DNA of 64,000 nt from Cinnamomum chago (lineage: Eukaryota; Streptophyta; Magnoliopsida; Laurales; Lauraceae), in the NCBI GenBank assembly GCA_038049695.1, contig CP142451.1:47193001-47257000 (forward strand), read 5' to 3'. The translations under genes and the position numbers were made by a program. Shown piece after piece: positions 1 through 9,541 of this stretch. The notes under the pieces are model-generated. The model saw only the letters and a list, made by a program, of their open reading frames with translations, did not search any database and had not been told where the DNA came from. The stretch's first letter is position 1, and every line of letters starts with the position of its first letter.

Positions 1-196
1 GGGGCAAACAGGCAAGCCGGTTTCGTGCCGCCGGCGGGGTCGGATTCGGCCATTCTCGATGCTGTATCCTCGGTTTTTTGCTCCCCGCTCCCCACGCCCA
101 TCGTTCCGACACCGGGAGCACGCACGTCGCCCCCATCGTGGCCCGGAATAGGGGATCGTGATGCCCAAGTGCCCCCTGCATAACTAAACAAAATAT

Positions 197-201
197 AAAA
201 A
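197..201 (-). terminator. Possible back-up Pol III T5 tract, about 70 bp downstream
   Basis: A second minus-strand T5 tract (CACTTTTTATATTTTG, or CACTTTTTATTTTG in 537-bp units) lies about 70 bp beyond the gene's 3' end in every spacer. It could catch read-through transcripts. Its position next to the TA-insertion site shows that this AT-rich stretch tolerates length change. The role is inferred only. Confidence 0.45.
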
Positions 202-265
202 GTGTAATTGCGAGTGCCAAACGATCAGCGCCCAAGGAGGGAAGGCCGAAGTTGACTTCAAAAGC

Positions 266-270
266 AAAAA
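266..270 (-). terminator. RNA polymerase III T5 terminator of gene 1 (repeated at every gene)
   Basis: On the minus strand the gene's terminal C run is followed directly by TTTTTGC and then TTTTGAAG. A run of four or more T on the non-template strand is the standard Pol III stop. The same five bases precede the low-coordinate end of all 119 genes. Left of gene 53 the next interval changes (CC instead of GC between the two T runs), but T5 stays intact. Confidence 0.93.
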
Positions 271-293
271 GGGGGTGCAACACGAGGACTTCC

Positions 294-311
294 CAGGAGG
301 TCACCCATCCT
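294..311 (-). promoter_or_regulatory. Internal control region box C of gene 1 (RNA 80-97)
   Basis: Reads AGGATGGGTGACCTCCTG on the RNA strand, the main TFIIIA contact block and also helix IV of the RNA. It is the most variable part of the genes here: G86A/G87U in 11 copies and G81A (with G98U just outside) in 18 copies. Confidence 0.93.
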
Positions 312-318
312 AGTACTA

Positions 319-324
319 CTCTCG
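319..324 (-). promoter_or_regulatory. Intermediate element of gene 1 (RNA 67-72)
   Basis: Reads CGAGAG on the RNA strand, the intermediate element of the 5S internal promoter. It becomes CTAGAG (G68U) in genes 6, 12, 20, 22 and 27, all in the left domain. Confidence 0.9.
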
Positions 325-326
325 CC

Positions 327-341
327 CAAGCACGCTTAACT
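327..341 (-). promoter_or_regulatory. Internal control region box A of gene 1 (RNA 50-64)
   Basis: Reads AGTTAAGCGTGCTTG on the RNA strand, matching the known plant 5S box A, one of the internal promoter blocks recognised through TFIIIA and TFIIIC. The equivalent block is present in every gene; five copies (40, 51, 54, 57, 68) carry U52A within it, and three (6, 12, 20) carry C49A just before it. Confidence 0.93.
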
Positions 342-390
342 GCGGAGTTCTGATGGGATCCGGTGCATTAGCGCTGGTATGATCGCACCC

Positions 391-420
391 GGATTATATT
401 CGCGAATGAAACTGGTTGTA
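391..420 (-). promoter_or_regulatory. 5' flanking promoter region of gene 1
   Basis: Reading upstream from the start, the minus strand has CC at -2/-1, AATATAAT at -10 to -3, the palindrome TTCGCGAA at -16 to -9, and CAACCAG around -28. Plant 5S genes studied in Arabidopsis use C at -1, a GC dinucleotide near -12 and a TATA-like motif near -28. The first two have counterparts here (C at -1, GC at -13/-12), but the -28 motif does not, so either the AT-rich block at -10 to -3 substitutes or the TATA role is dispensable. The region is invariant except for G-11A in the flanks of genes 5, 11 and 19. Confidence 0.7.
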
Positions 421-518
421 CCTTCCGGTTCGTGTCTTCCAGCGGCCCGGATTGGGTTGTCGGGGACGTAACTTTCGATCCGCCCGTCGGATTCGCCAAT
501 ATGATATACCGTTGGAAA

Positions 519-531
519 GCTCGGGACGAGC
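519..531. other. Spacer hairpin GCTCG-GGA-CGAGC (present in every spacer)
   Basis: Perfect 5-bp inverted repeat around GGA, conserved in every spacer I checked, about 130-140 bp upstream of the gene start. Function unknown; it may only be a fixed feature of a homogenised unit. Confidence 0.6.
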
Positions 532-809
532 AGATCGGCGGGGCAAACAGGCAAGCCCGTTTCGTGCCGCCGGCGGGGTCGGATTCGGCCATTCTCGATG
601 CTGTATCCTCGGTTTTTTGCTCCCCGCTCCCCACGCCCATCGTTCCGACACCGGGAGCACGCACGTCGCCCCCATCGTGGCCCGGAATAGGGGATCGTGA
701 TGCCCAAGTGCCCCCTGCATAACTAAACAAAATATAAAAAGTGTAATTGCGAGTGCCAAACGATCAGCGCCCAAGGAGGGAAGGCCGAAGTTGACTTCAA
801 AAGCAAAAA

Positions 810-929
810 GGGGGTGCAACACGAGGACTTCCCAGGAGGTCACCCATCCTAGTACTACTCTCGCCCAAGCACGCTTAACTGCGGAGTTCTGATGGGATCC
901 GGTGCATTAGCGCTGGTATGATCGCACCC
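810..929 (-). rRNA. 5S rRNA: 5S rRNA gene 2
   Basis: Consensus coding sequence. Upstream spacer 419 bp with TA insertion, no other marker. Confidence 0.98.
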
Positions 930-1348
930 GGATTATATTCGCGAATGAAACTGGTTGTACCTTCCGGTTCGTGTCTTCCAGCGGCCCGGATTGGGTTGTC
1001 GGGGACGTAACTTTCGATCCGCCCGTCGGATTCGCCAATATGATATACCGTTGGAAAGCTCGGGACGAGCAGATCGGCGGGGCAAACAGGCAAGCCCGTT
1101 TCGTGCCGCCGGCGGGGTCGGATTCGGCCATTCTCGATGCTGTATCCTCGGTTTTTTGCTCCCCGCTCCCCACGCCCATCGTTCCGACACCGGGAGCACG
1201 CACGTCGCCCCCATCGTGGCCCGGAATAGGGGATCGTGATGCCCAAGTGCCCCCTGCATAACTAAACAAAATATAAAAAGTGTAATTGCGAGTGCCAAAC
1301 GATCAGCGCCCAAGGAGGGAAGGCCGAAGTTGACTTCAAAAGCAAAAA

Positions 1349-1468
1349 GGGGGTGCAACACGAGGACTTCCCAGGAGGTCACCCATCCTAGTACTACTCT
1401 CGCCCAAGCACGCTTAACTGCGGAGTTCTGATGGGATCCGGTGCATTAGCGCTGGTATGATCGCACCC
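1349..1468 (-). rRNA. 5S rRNA: 5S rRNA gene 3
   Basis: Consensus coding sequence. Upstream spacer 419 bp with GGATTTTTGC (T6 tract broken at 1691) and GTCATTGCG at 1823; the pair recurs right of gene 17. Confidence 0.98.
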
Positions 1469-1887
1469 GGATTATATTCGCGAATGAAACTGGTTGTACC
1501 TTCCGGTTCGTGTCTTCCAGCGGCCCGGATTGGGTTGTCGGGGACGTAACTTTCGATCCGCCCGTCGGATTCGCCAATATGATATACCGTTGGAAAGCTC
1601 GGGACGAGCAGATCGGCGGGGCAAACAGGCAAGCCCGTTTCGTGCCGCCGGCGGGGTCGGATTCGGCCATTCTCGATGCTGTATCCTCGGATTTTTGCTC
1701 CCCGCTCCCCACGCCCATCGTTCCGACACCGGGAGCACGCACGTCGCCCCCATCGTGGCCCGGAATAGGGGATCGTGATGCCCAAGTGCCCCCTGCATAA
1801 CTAAACAAAATATAAAAAGTGTCATTGCGAGTGCCAAACGATCAGCGCCCAAGGAGGGAAGGCCGAAGTTGACTTCAAAAGCAAAAA

Positions 1888-2007
1888 GGGGGTGCAACAC
1901 GAGGACTTCCCAGGAGGTCACCCATCCTAGTACTACTCTCGCCCAAGCACGCTTAACTGCGGAGTTCTGATGGGATCCGGTGCATTAGCGCTGGTATGAT
2001 CGCACCC
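1888..2007 (-). rRNA. 5S rRNA: 5S rRNA gene 4
   Basis: Consensus coding sequence. Upstream spacer 417 bp with AAACCGG at 2166 and CCAAGAGCAC at 2270; both recur right of gene 18. Confidence 0.98.
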
Positions 2008-2424
2008 GGATTATATTCGCGAATGAAACTGGTTGTACCTTCCGGTTCGTGTCTTCCAGCGGCCCGGATTGGGTTGTCGGGGACGTAACTTTCGATCCGC
2101 CCGTCGGATTCGCCAATATGATATACCGTTGGAAAGCTCGGGACGAGCAGATCGGCGGGGCAAACCGGCAAGCCCGTTTCGTGCCGCCGGCGGGGTCGGA
2201 TTCGGCCATTCTCGATGCTGTATCCTCGGTTTTTTGCTCCCCGCTCCCCACGCCCATCGTTCCGACACCAAGAGCACGCACGTCGCCCCCATCGTGGCCC
2301 GGAATAGGGGATCGTGATGCCCAAGTGCCCCCTGCATAACTAAACAAAATAAAAAGTGTAATTGCGAGTGCCAAACGATCAGCGCCCAAGGAGGGAAGGC
2401 CGAAGTTGACTTCAAAAGCAAAAA

Positions 2425-2544
2425 GGGGGTGCAACACGAGGACTTCCCAGGAGGTCACCCATCCTAGTACTACTCTCGCCCAAGCACGCTTAACTGCGGA
2501 GTTCTGATGGGATCCGGTGCATTAGCGCTGGTATGATCGCACCC
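2425..2544 (-). rRNA. 5S rRNA: 5S rRNA gene 5 (altered promoter flank)
   Basis: Consensus coding sequence, but the flank carries G-11A (plus-strand T at 2555), breaking the TTCGCGAA palindrome. The spacer also has AAACGGG, GGGAGGAC and AAATAAAATAAAA. Confidence 0.97.
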
Positions 2545-2961
2545 GGATTATATTTGCGAATGAAACTGGTTGTACCTTCCGGTTCGTGTCTTCCAGCGGC
2601 CCGGATTGGGTTGTCGGGGACGTAACTTTCGATCCGCCCGTCGGATTCGCCAATATGATATACCGTTGGAAAGCTCGGGACGAGCAGATCGGCGGGGCAA
2701 ACGGGCAAGCCCGTTTCGTGCCGCCGGCGGGGTCGGATTCGGCCATTCTCGATGCTGTATCCTCGGTTTTTTGCTCCCCGCTCCCCACGCCCATCGTTCC
2801 GACACCGGGAGGACGCACGTCGCCCCCATCGTGGCCCGGAATAGGGGATCGTGATGCCCAAGTGCCCCCTGCATAACTAAATAAAATAAAAAGTGTAATT
2901 GCGAGTGCCAAACGATCAGCGCCCAAGGAGGGAAGGCCGAAGTTGACTTCAAAAGCAAAAA

Positions 2962-3081
2962 GGGGGTGCAACACGAGGACTTCCCAGGAGGTCACCCATC
3001 CTAGTACTACTCTAGCCCAAGCACGCTTAACTTCGGAGTTCTGATGGGATCCGGTGCATTAGCGCTGGTATGATCGCACCC
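2962..3081 (-). rRNA. 5S rRNA: 5S rRNA gene 6 (C49A, G68U)
   Basis: G68U alters the intermediate element; C49A gives CTCCGAAGTTAAGC, a form I recall as normal in monocot 5S RNAs, so it is probably tolerated. Upstream spacer has GGGAGGAC and AAATAAAATAAAA. Confidence 0.96.
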
Positions 3082-3498
3082 GGATTATATTCGCGAATGA
3101 AACTGGTTGTACCTTCCGGTTCGTGTCTTCCAGCGGCCCGGATTGGGTTGTCGGGGACGTAACTTTCGATCCGCCCGTCGGATTCGCCAATATGATATAC
3201 CGTTGGAAAGCTCGGGACGAGCAGATCGGCGGGGCAAACAGGCAAGCCCGTTTCGTGCCGCCGGCGGGGTCGGATTCGGCCATTCTCGATGCTGTATCCT
3301 CGGTTTTTTGCTCCCCGCTCCCCACGCCCATCGTTCCGACACCGGGAGGACGCACGTCGCCCCCATCGTGGCCCGGAATAGGGGATCGTGATGCCCAAGT
3401 GCCCCCTGCATAACTAAATAAAATAAAAAGTGTAATTGCGAGTGCCAAACGATCAGCGCCCAAGGAGGGAAGGCCGAAGTTGACTTCAAAAGCAAAAA

Positions 3499-3618
3499 GG
3501 GGGTGCAACACGAGGACTTCCCAGGAGGTCACCCATCCTAGTACTACTCTCGCCCAAGCACGCTTAACTGCGGAGTTCTGATGGGATCCGGTGCATTAGA
3601 GCTGGTATGATCGCACCC
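3499..3618 (-). rRNA. 5S rRNA: 5S rRNA gene 7 (G19U)
   Basis: Only copy with G19U (plus-strand A at 3600). Upstream spacer 419 bp with TA insertion. Confidence 0.96.
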
Positions 3619-4037
3619 GGATTATATTCGCGAATGAAACTGGTTGTACCTTCCGGTTCGTGTCTTCCAGCGGCCCGGATTGGGTTGTCGGGGACGTAAC
3701 TTTCGATCCGCCCGTCGGATTCGCCAATATGATATACCGTTGGAAAGCTCGGGACGAGCAGATCGGCGGGGCAAACAGGCAAGCCCGTTTCGTGCCGCCG
3801 GCGGGGTCGGATTCGGCCATTCTCGATGCTGTATCCTCGGTTTTTTGCTCCCCGCTCCCCACGCCCATCGTTCCGACACCGGGAGCACGCACGTCGCCCC
3901 CATCGTGGCCCGGAATAGGGGATCGTGATGCCCAAGTGCCCCCTGCATAACTAAACAAAATATAAAAAGTGTAATTGCGAGTGCCAAACGATCAGCGCCC
4001 AAGGAGGGAAGGCCGAAGTTGACTTCAAAAGCAAAAA

Positions 4038-4157
4038 GGGGGTGCAACACGAGGACTTCCCAGGAGGTCACCCATCCTAGTACTACTCTCGCCCAAGCAC
4101 GCTTAACTGCGGAGTTCTGATGGGATCCGGTGCATTAGCGCTGGTATGATCGCACCC
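4038..4157 (-). rRNA. 5S rRNA: 5S rRNA gene 8
   Basis: Consensus coding sequence. Upstream spacer 419 bp with a private CGATTCGCCC change at 4247. Confidence 0.98.
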
Positions 4158-4576
4158 GGATTATATTCGCGAATGAAACTGGTTGTACCTTCCGGTTCGT
4201 GTCTTCCAGCGGCCCGGATTGGGTTGTCGGGGACGTAACTTTCGATTCGCCCGTCGGATTCGCCAATATGATATACCGTTGGAAAGCTCGGGACGAGCAG
4301 ATCGGCGGGGCAAACAGGCAAGCCCGTTTCGTGCCGCCGGCGGGGTCGGATTCGGCCATTCTCGATGCTGTATCCTCGGTTTTTTGCTCCCCGCTCCCCA
4401 CGCCCATCGTTCCGACACCGGGAGCACGCACGTCGCCCCCATCGTGGCCCGGAATAGGGGATCGTGATGCCCAAGTGCCCCCTGCATAACTAAACAAAAT
4501 ATAAAAAGTGTAATTGCGAGTGCCAAACGATCAGCGCCCAAGGAGGGAAGGCCGAAGTTGACTTCAAAAGCAAAAA

Positions 4577-4696
4577 GGGGGTGCAACACGAGGACTTCCC
4601 AGGAGGTCACCCATCCTAGTACTACTCTCGCCCAAGCACGCTTAACTGCGGAGTTCTGATGGGATCCGGTGCATTAGCGCTGGTATGATCGCACCC
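4577..4696 (-). rRNA. 5S rRNA: 5S rRNA gene 9
   Basis: Consensus coding sequence. Upstream spacer 419 bp with GTGGCCTGG at 4989 (private) and GTCATTGCG at 5051 (shared with the spacers right of genes 3 and 17). Confidence 0.98.
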
Positions 4697-5115
4697 GGAT
4701 TATATTCGCGAATGAAACTGGTTGTACCTTCCGGTTCGTGTCTTCCAGCGGCCCGGATTGGGTTGTCGGGGACGTAACTTTCGATCCGCCCGTCGGATTC
4801 GCCAATATGATATACCGTTGGAAAGCTCGGGACGAGCAGATCGGCGGGGCAAACAGGCAAGCCCGTTTCGTGCCGCCGGCGGGGTCGGATTCGGCCATTC
4901 TCGATGCTGTATCCTCGGTTTTTTGCTCCCCGCTCCCCACGCCCATCGTTCCGACACCGGGAGCACGCACGTCGCCCCCATCGTGGCCTGGAATAGGGGA
5001 TCGTGATGCCCAAGTGCCCCCTGCATAACTAAACAAAATATAAAAAGTGTCATTGCGAGTGCCAAACGATCAGCGCCCAAGGAGGGAAGGCCGAAGTTGA
5101 CTTCAAAAGCAAAAA

Positions 5116-5235
5116 GGGGGTGCAACACGAGGACTTCCCAGGAGGTCACCCATCCTAGTACTACTCTCGCCCAAGCACGCTTAACTGCGGAGTTCTGATG
5201 GGATCCGGTGCATTAGCGCTGGTATGATCGCACCC
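5116..5235 (-). rRNA. 5S rRNA: 5S rRNA gene 10
   Basis: Consensus coding sequence. Upstream spacer 417 bp with AAACCGG at 5394 but without the CCAAGAG change seen right of genes 4 and 18. Confidence 0.98.
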
Positions 5236-5652
5236 GGATTATATTCGCGAATGAAACTGGTTGTACCTTCCGGTTCGTGTCTTCCAGCGGCCCGGATTGG
5301 GTTGTCGGGGACGTAACTTTCGATCCGCCCGTCGGATTCGCCAATATGATATACCGTTGGAAAGCTCGGGACGAGCAGATCGGCGGGGCAAACCGGCAAG
5401 CCCGTTTCGTGCCGCCGGCGGGGTCGGATTCGGCCATTCTCGATGCTGTATCCTCGGTTTTTTGCTCCCCGCTCCCCACGCCCATCGTTCCGACACCGGG
5501 AGCACGCACGTCGCCCCCATCGTGGCCCGGAATAGGGGATCGTGATGCCCAAGTGCCCCCTGCATAACTAAACAAAATAAAAAGTGTAATTGCGAGTGCC
5601 AAACGATCAGCGCCCAAGGAGGGAAGGCCGAAGTTGACTTCAAAAGCAAAAA

Positions 5653-5772
5653 GGGGGTGCAACACGAGGACTTCCCAGGAGGTCACCCATCCTAGTACTA
5701 CTCTCGCCCAAGCACGCTTAACTGCGGAGTTCTGATGGGATCCGGTGCATTAGCGCTGGTATGATCGCACCC
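5653..5772 (-). rRNA. 5S rRNA: 5S rRNA gene 11 (altered promoter flank)
   Basis: Consensus coding sequence with G-11A in the flank; spacer with AAACGGG, GGGAGGAC and AAATAAAATAAAA, the same set as gene 5. Confidence 0.97.
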
Positions 5773-6189
5773 GGATTATATTTGCGAATGAAACTGGTTG
5801 TACCTTCCGGTTCGTGTCTTCCAGCGGCCCGGATTGGGTTGTCGGGGACGTAACTTTCGATCCGCCCGTCGGATTCGCCAATATGATATACCGTTGGAAA
5901 GCTCGGGACGAGCAGATCGGCGGGGCAAACGGGCAAGCCCGTTTCGTGCCGCCGGCGGGGTCGGATTCGGCCATTCTCGATGCTGTATCCTCGGTTTTTT
6001 GCTCCCCGCTCCCCACGCCCATCGTTCCGACACCGGGAGGACGCACGTCGCCCCCATCGTGGCCCGGAATAGGGGATCGTGATGCCCAAGTGCCCCCTGC
6101 ATAACTAAATAAAATAAAAAGTGTAATTGCGAGTGCCAAACGATCAGCGCCCAAGGAGGGAAGGCCGAAGTTGACTTCAAAAGCAAAAA

Positions 6190-6309
6190 GGGGGTGCAAC
6201 ACGAGGACTTCCCAGGAGGTCACCCATCCTAGTACTACTCTAGCCCAAGCACGCTTAACTTCGGAGTTCTGATGTGATCCGGTGCATTAGCGCTGGTATG
6301 ATCGCACCC
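6190..6309 (-). rRNA. 5S rRNA: 5S rRNA gene 12 (C35A, C49A, G68U)
   Basis: Shares C49A and G68U with genes 6 and 20 and adds private C35A (plus-strand T at 6275), which removes the BamHI site. Upstream spacer has GGGAGGAC, CCCCTATCG at 6592, CCCCGTGCAT and AAATAAAATAAAA. The most altered coding sequence of the left domain. Confidence 0.95.
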
Positions 6310-6726
6310 GGATTATATTCGCGAATGAAACTGGTTGTACCTTCCGGTTCGTGTCTTCCAGCGGCCCGGATTGGGTTGTCGGGGACGTAACTTTCGATCC
6401 GCCCGTCGGATTCGCCAATATGATATACCGTTGGAAAGCTCGGGACGAGCAGATCGGCGGGGCAAACAGGCAAGCCCGTTTCGTGCCGCCGGCGGGGTCG
6501 GATTCGGCCATTCTCGATGCTGTATCCTCGGTTTTTTGCTCCCCGCTCCCCACGCCCATCGTTCCGACACCGGGAGGACGCACGTCGCCCCTATCGTGGC
6601 CCGGAATAGGGGATCGTGATGCCCAAGTGCCCCGTGCATAACTAAATAAAATAAAAAGTGTAATTGCGAGTGCCAAACGATCAGCGCCCAAGGAGGGAAG
6701 GCCGAAGTTGACTTCAAAAGCAAAAA

Positions 6727-6846
6727 GGGGGTGCAACACGAGGACTTCCCAGGAGGTCACCCATCCTAGTACTACTCTCGCCCAAGCACGCTTAACTGCG
6801 GAGTTCTGATGGGATCCGGTGCATTAGCGCTGGTATGATCGCACCC
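6727..6846 (-). rRNA. 5S rRNA: 5S rRNA gene 13
   Basis: Consensus coding sequence. Upstream spacer is 419 bp through a different event: CATCATGGGGCCCGG (2 bp longer than usual) with CGTCGTCCCC, no TA insertion, plus private GGCGGTGTCGG at 7033. Confidence 0.98.
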
Positions 6847-7265
6847 GGATTATATTCGCGAATGAAACTGGTTGTACCTTCCGGTTCGTGTCTTCCAGCG
6901 GCCCGGATTGGGTTGTCGGGGACGTAACTTTCGATCCGCCCGTCGGATTCGCCAATATGATATACCGTTGGAAAGCTCGGGACGAGCAGATCGGCGGGGC
7001 AAACAGGCAAGCCCGTTTCGTGCCGCCGGCGGTGTCGGATTCGGCCATTCTCGATGCTGTATCCTCGGTTTTTTGCTCCCCGCTCCCCACGCCCATCGTT
7101 CCGACACCGGGAGCACGCACGTCGTCCCCATCATGGGGCCCGGAATAGGGGATCGTGATGCCCAAGTGCCCCCTGCATAACTAAACAAAATAAAAAGTGT
7201 AATTGCGAGTGCCAAACGATCAGCGCCCAAGGAGGGAAGGCCGAAGTTGACTTCAAAAGCAAAAA

Positions 7266-7385
7266 GGGGGTGCAACACGAGGACTTCCCAGGAGGTCACC
7301 CATCCTAGTACTACTCTCGCCCAAGCACGCTTAACTGCGGAGTTCTGATGGGATCCGGTGCATTAGCGCTGGTATGATCGCACCC
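7266..7385 (-). rRNA. 5S rRNA: 5S rRNA gene 14
   Basis: Consensus coding sequence. Upstream spacer 419 bp (TA insertion) with AAGCCGGTTT at 7553, as in the partial spacer at the left edge. Confidence 0.98.
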
Positions 7386-7804
7386 GGATTATATTCGCGA
7401 ATGAAACTGGTTGTACCTTCCGGTTCGTGTCTTCCAGCGGCCCGGATTGGGTTGTCGGGGACGTAACTTTCGATCCGCCCGTCGGATTCGCCAATATGAT
7501 ATACCGTTGGAAAGCTCGGGACGAGCAGATCGGCGGGGCAAACAGGCAAGCCGGTTTCGTGCCGCCGGCGGGGTCGGATTCGGCCATTCTCGATGCTGTA
7601 TCCTCGGTTTTTTGCTCCCCGCTCCCCACGCCCATCGTTCCGACACCGGGAGCACGCACGTCGCCCCCATCGTGGCCCGGAATAGGGGATCGTGATGCCC
7701 AAGTGCCCCCTGCATAACTAAACAAAATATAAAAAGTGTAATTGCGAGTGCCAAACGATCAGCGCCCAAGGAGGGAAGGCCGAAGTTGACTTCAAAAGCA
7801 AAAA

Positions 7805-7924
7805 GGGGGTGCAACACGAGGACTTCCCAGGAGGTCACCCATCCTAGTACTACTCTCGCCCAAGCACGCTTAACTGCGGAGTTCTGATGGGATCCGGTGC
7901 ATTAGCGCTGGTATGATCGCACCC
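7805..7924 (-). rRNA. 5S rRNA: 5S rRNA gene 15
   Basis: Consensus coding sequence. Upstream spacer 419 bp with TA insertion only. Counterpart of gene 1 in the 14-unit repeat. Confidence 0.98.
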
Positions 7925-8343
7925 GGATTATATTCGCGAATGAAACTGGTTGTACCTTCCGGTTCGTGTCTTCCAGCGGCCCGGATTGGGTTGTCGGGGA
8001 CGTAACTTTCGATCCGCCCGTCGGATTCGCCAATATGATATACCGTTGGAAAGCTCGGGACGAGCAGATCGGCGGGGCAAACAGGCAAGCCCGTTTCGTG
8101 CCGCCGGCGGGGTCGGATTCGGCCATTCTCGATGCTGTATCCTCGGTTTTTTGCTCCCCGCTCCCCACGCCCATCGTTCCGACACCGGGAGCACGCACGT
8201 CGCCCCCATCGTGGCCCGGAATAGGGGATCGTGATGCCCAAGTGCCCCCTGCATAACTAAACAAAATATAAAAAGTGTAATTGCGAGTGCCAAACGATCA
8301 GCGCCCAAGGAGGGAAGGCCGAAGTTGACTTCAAAAGCAAAAA

Positions 8344-8463
8344 GGGGGTGCAACACGAGGACTTCCCAGGAGGTCACCCATCCTAGTACTACTCTCGCCC
8401 AAGCACGCTTAACTGCGGAGTTCTGATGGGATCCGGTGCATTAGCGCTGGTATGATCGCACCC
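8344..8463 (-). rRNA. 5S rRNA: 5S rRNA gene 16
   Basis: Consensus coding sequence. Upstream spacer 419 bp with TA insertion only. Confidence 0.98.
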
Positions 8464-8882
8464 GGATTATATTCGCGAATGAAACTGGTTGTACCTTCCG
8501 GTTCGTGTCTTCCAGCGGCCCGGATTGGGTTGTCGGGGACGTAACTTTCGATCCGCCCGTCGGATTCGCCAATATGATATACCGTTGGAAAGCTCGGGAC
8601 GAGCAGATCGGCGGGGCAAACAGGCAAGCCCGTTTCGTGCCGCCGGCGGGGTCGGATTCGGCCATTCTCGATGCTGTATCCTCGGTTTTTTGCTCCCCGC
8701 TCCCCACGCCCATCGTTCCGACACCGGGAGCACGCACGTCGCCCCCATCGTGGCCCGGAATAGGGGATCGTGATGCCCAAGTGCCCCCTGCATAACTAAA
8801 CAAAATATAAAAAGTGTAATTGCGAGTGCCAAACGATCAGCGCCCAAGGAGGGAAGGCCGAAGTTGACTTCAAAAGCAAAAA

Positions 8883-9002
8883 GGGGGTGCAACACGAGGA
8901 CTTCCCAGGAGGTCACCCATCCTAGTACTACTCTCGCCCAAGCACGCTTAACTGCGGAGTTCTGATGGGATCCGGTGCATTAGCGCTGGTATGATCGCAC
9001 CC
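8883..9002 (-). rRNA. 5S rRNA: 5S rRNA gene 17
   Basis: Consensus coding sequence. Upstream spacer 419 bp with GGATTTTTGC at 9225 and GTCATTGCG at 9357, matching gene 3. Confidence 0.98.
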
Positions 9003-9421
9003 GGATTATATTCGCGAATGAAACTGGTTGTACCTTCCGGTTCGTGTCTTCCAGCGGCCCGGATTGGGTTGTCGGGGACGTAACTTTCGATCCGCCCGTC
9101 GGATTCGCCAATATGATATACCGTTGGAAAGCTCGGGACGAGCAGATCGGCGGGGCAAACAGGCAAGCCCGTTTCGTGCCGCCGGCGGGGTCGGATTCGG
9201 CCATTCTCGATGCTGTATCCTCGGATTTTTGCTCCCCGCTCCCCACGCCCATCGTTCCGACACCGGGAGCACGCACGTCGCCCCCATCGTGGCCCGGAAT
9301 AGGGGATCGTGATGCCCAAGTGCCCCCTGCATAACTAAACAAAATATAAAAAGTGTCATTGCGAGTGCCAAACGATCAGCGCCCAAGGAGGGAAGGCCGA
9401 AGTTGACTTCAAAAGCAAAAA

Positions 9422-9541
9422 GGGGGTGCAACACGAGGACTTCCCAGGAGGTCACCCATCCTAGTACTACTCTCGCCCAAGCACGCTTAACTGCGGAGTT
9501 CTGATGGGATCCGGTGCATTAGCGCTGGTATGATCGCACCC
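9422..9541 (-). rRNA. 5S rRNA: 5S rRNA gene 18
   Basis: Consensus coding sequence. Upstream spacer 417 bp with AAACCGG and CCAAGAGCAC, matching gene 4. Confidence 0.98.

Larger units (their letters stand above)
1..270. other. Partial intergenic spacer at the left window edge
   Basis: This is the right-hand part of a spacer whose gene lies outside the window. It carries the marker AAGCCGGTTT (usual AAGCCCGTTT) with G at 19 and the TA insertion at about 194. The same marker recurs only at 7553, which makes this spacer the counterpart of the one right of gene 14. Confidence 0.95.
271..390 (-). rRNA. 5S rRNA: 5S rRNA gene 1 (reference copy, consensus)
   Basis: 5S rRNA is the small RNA of the large cytosolic ribosomal subunit, made by RNA polymerase III and bound by TFIIIA and ribosomal protein uL18 (L5). 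The RNA runs from 390 down to 271: it begins GGGTGCGATCATACCAGC and ends GTGTTGCACCCCC. A 119-nt product ending one C earlier is equally possible. Positions 1-6 (GGGUGC) pair with 113-118 (GCACCC) to close helix I. Box A (50-64), the intermediate element CGAGAG (67-72) and box C (80-97) are intact, and T5 follows at once. This coding sequence is shared by 67 of the 119 copies and serves as the reference for the rest. The upstream spacer is 419 bp because of the TA insertion. Confidence 0.99.
391..809. other. Reference intergenic spacer (419-bp form); pattern of all spacers
   Basis: No gene or RNA is recognisable in the spacer. From left to right it holds: the promoter flank of gene 1; a 13-bp inverted repeat GCTCG-GGA-CGAGC at 519-531; the perfect palindrome CCGCCGGCGG at 567-576; a plus-strand T6 tract at 613-618; a C-rich stretch (about 619-720); an AT-rich stretch (about 721-742) with the TA indel and back-up T5 tract; and the terminator of gene 2. 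Marker positions used in the gene entries are, with usual form: TTCGCG (-11), GTCTTCC, GGGTTGTCGG, AAACAGGCAAGCCC, GATGCTGTA, GGGAGCAC, CATCGTGGCCCGG, CCCCTGCAT and AAACAAAATAAAAA. Spacers not described as altered have all of these. The 118 internal spacers are otherwise nearly identical. Confidence 0.9.
1..3081. repeat. Higher-order block A, copy 1 (through gene 6)
   Basis: Matches 7535-10615 at an offset of 7534 bp (14 units). Shared rare markers in the same order: AAGCCGGTTT, GGATTTTTGC, GTCATTGCG, AAACCGG, CCAAGAG, G-11A flank, AAACGGG, then a gene with C49A and G68U. Confidence 0.85.

Noticed and set aside
181-210. The AAATATAAAA stretch as a TATA promoter for a plus-strand transcript
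   Set aside because: It is an AT-rich site with a TA indel absent from most units, and no conserved transcript or gene follows it on the plus strand except the antisense of the 5S gene.
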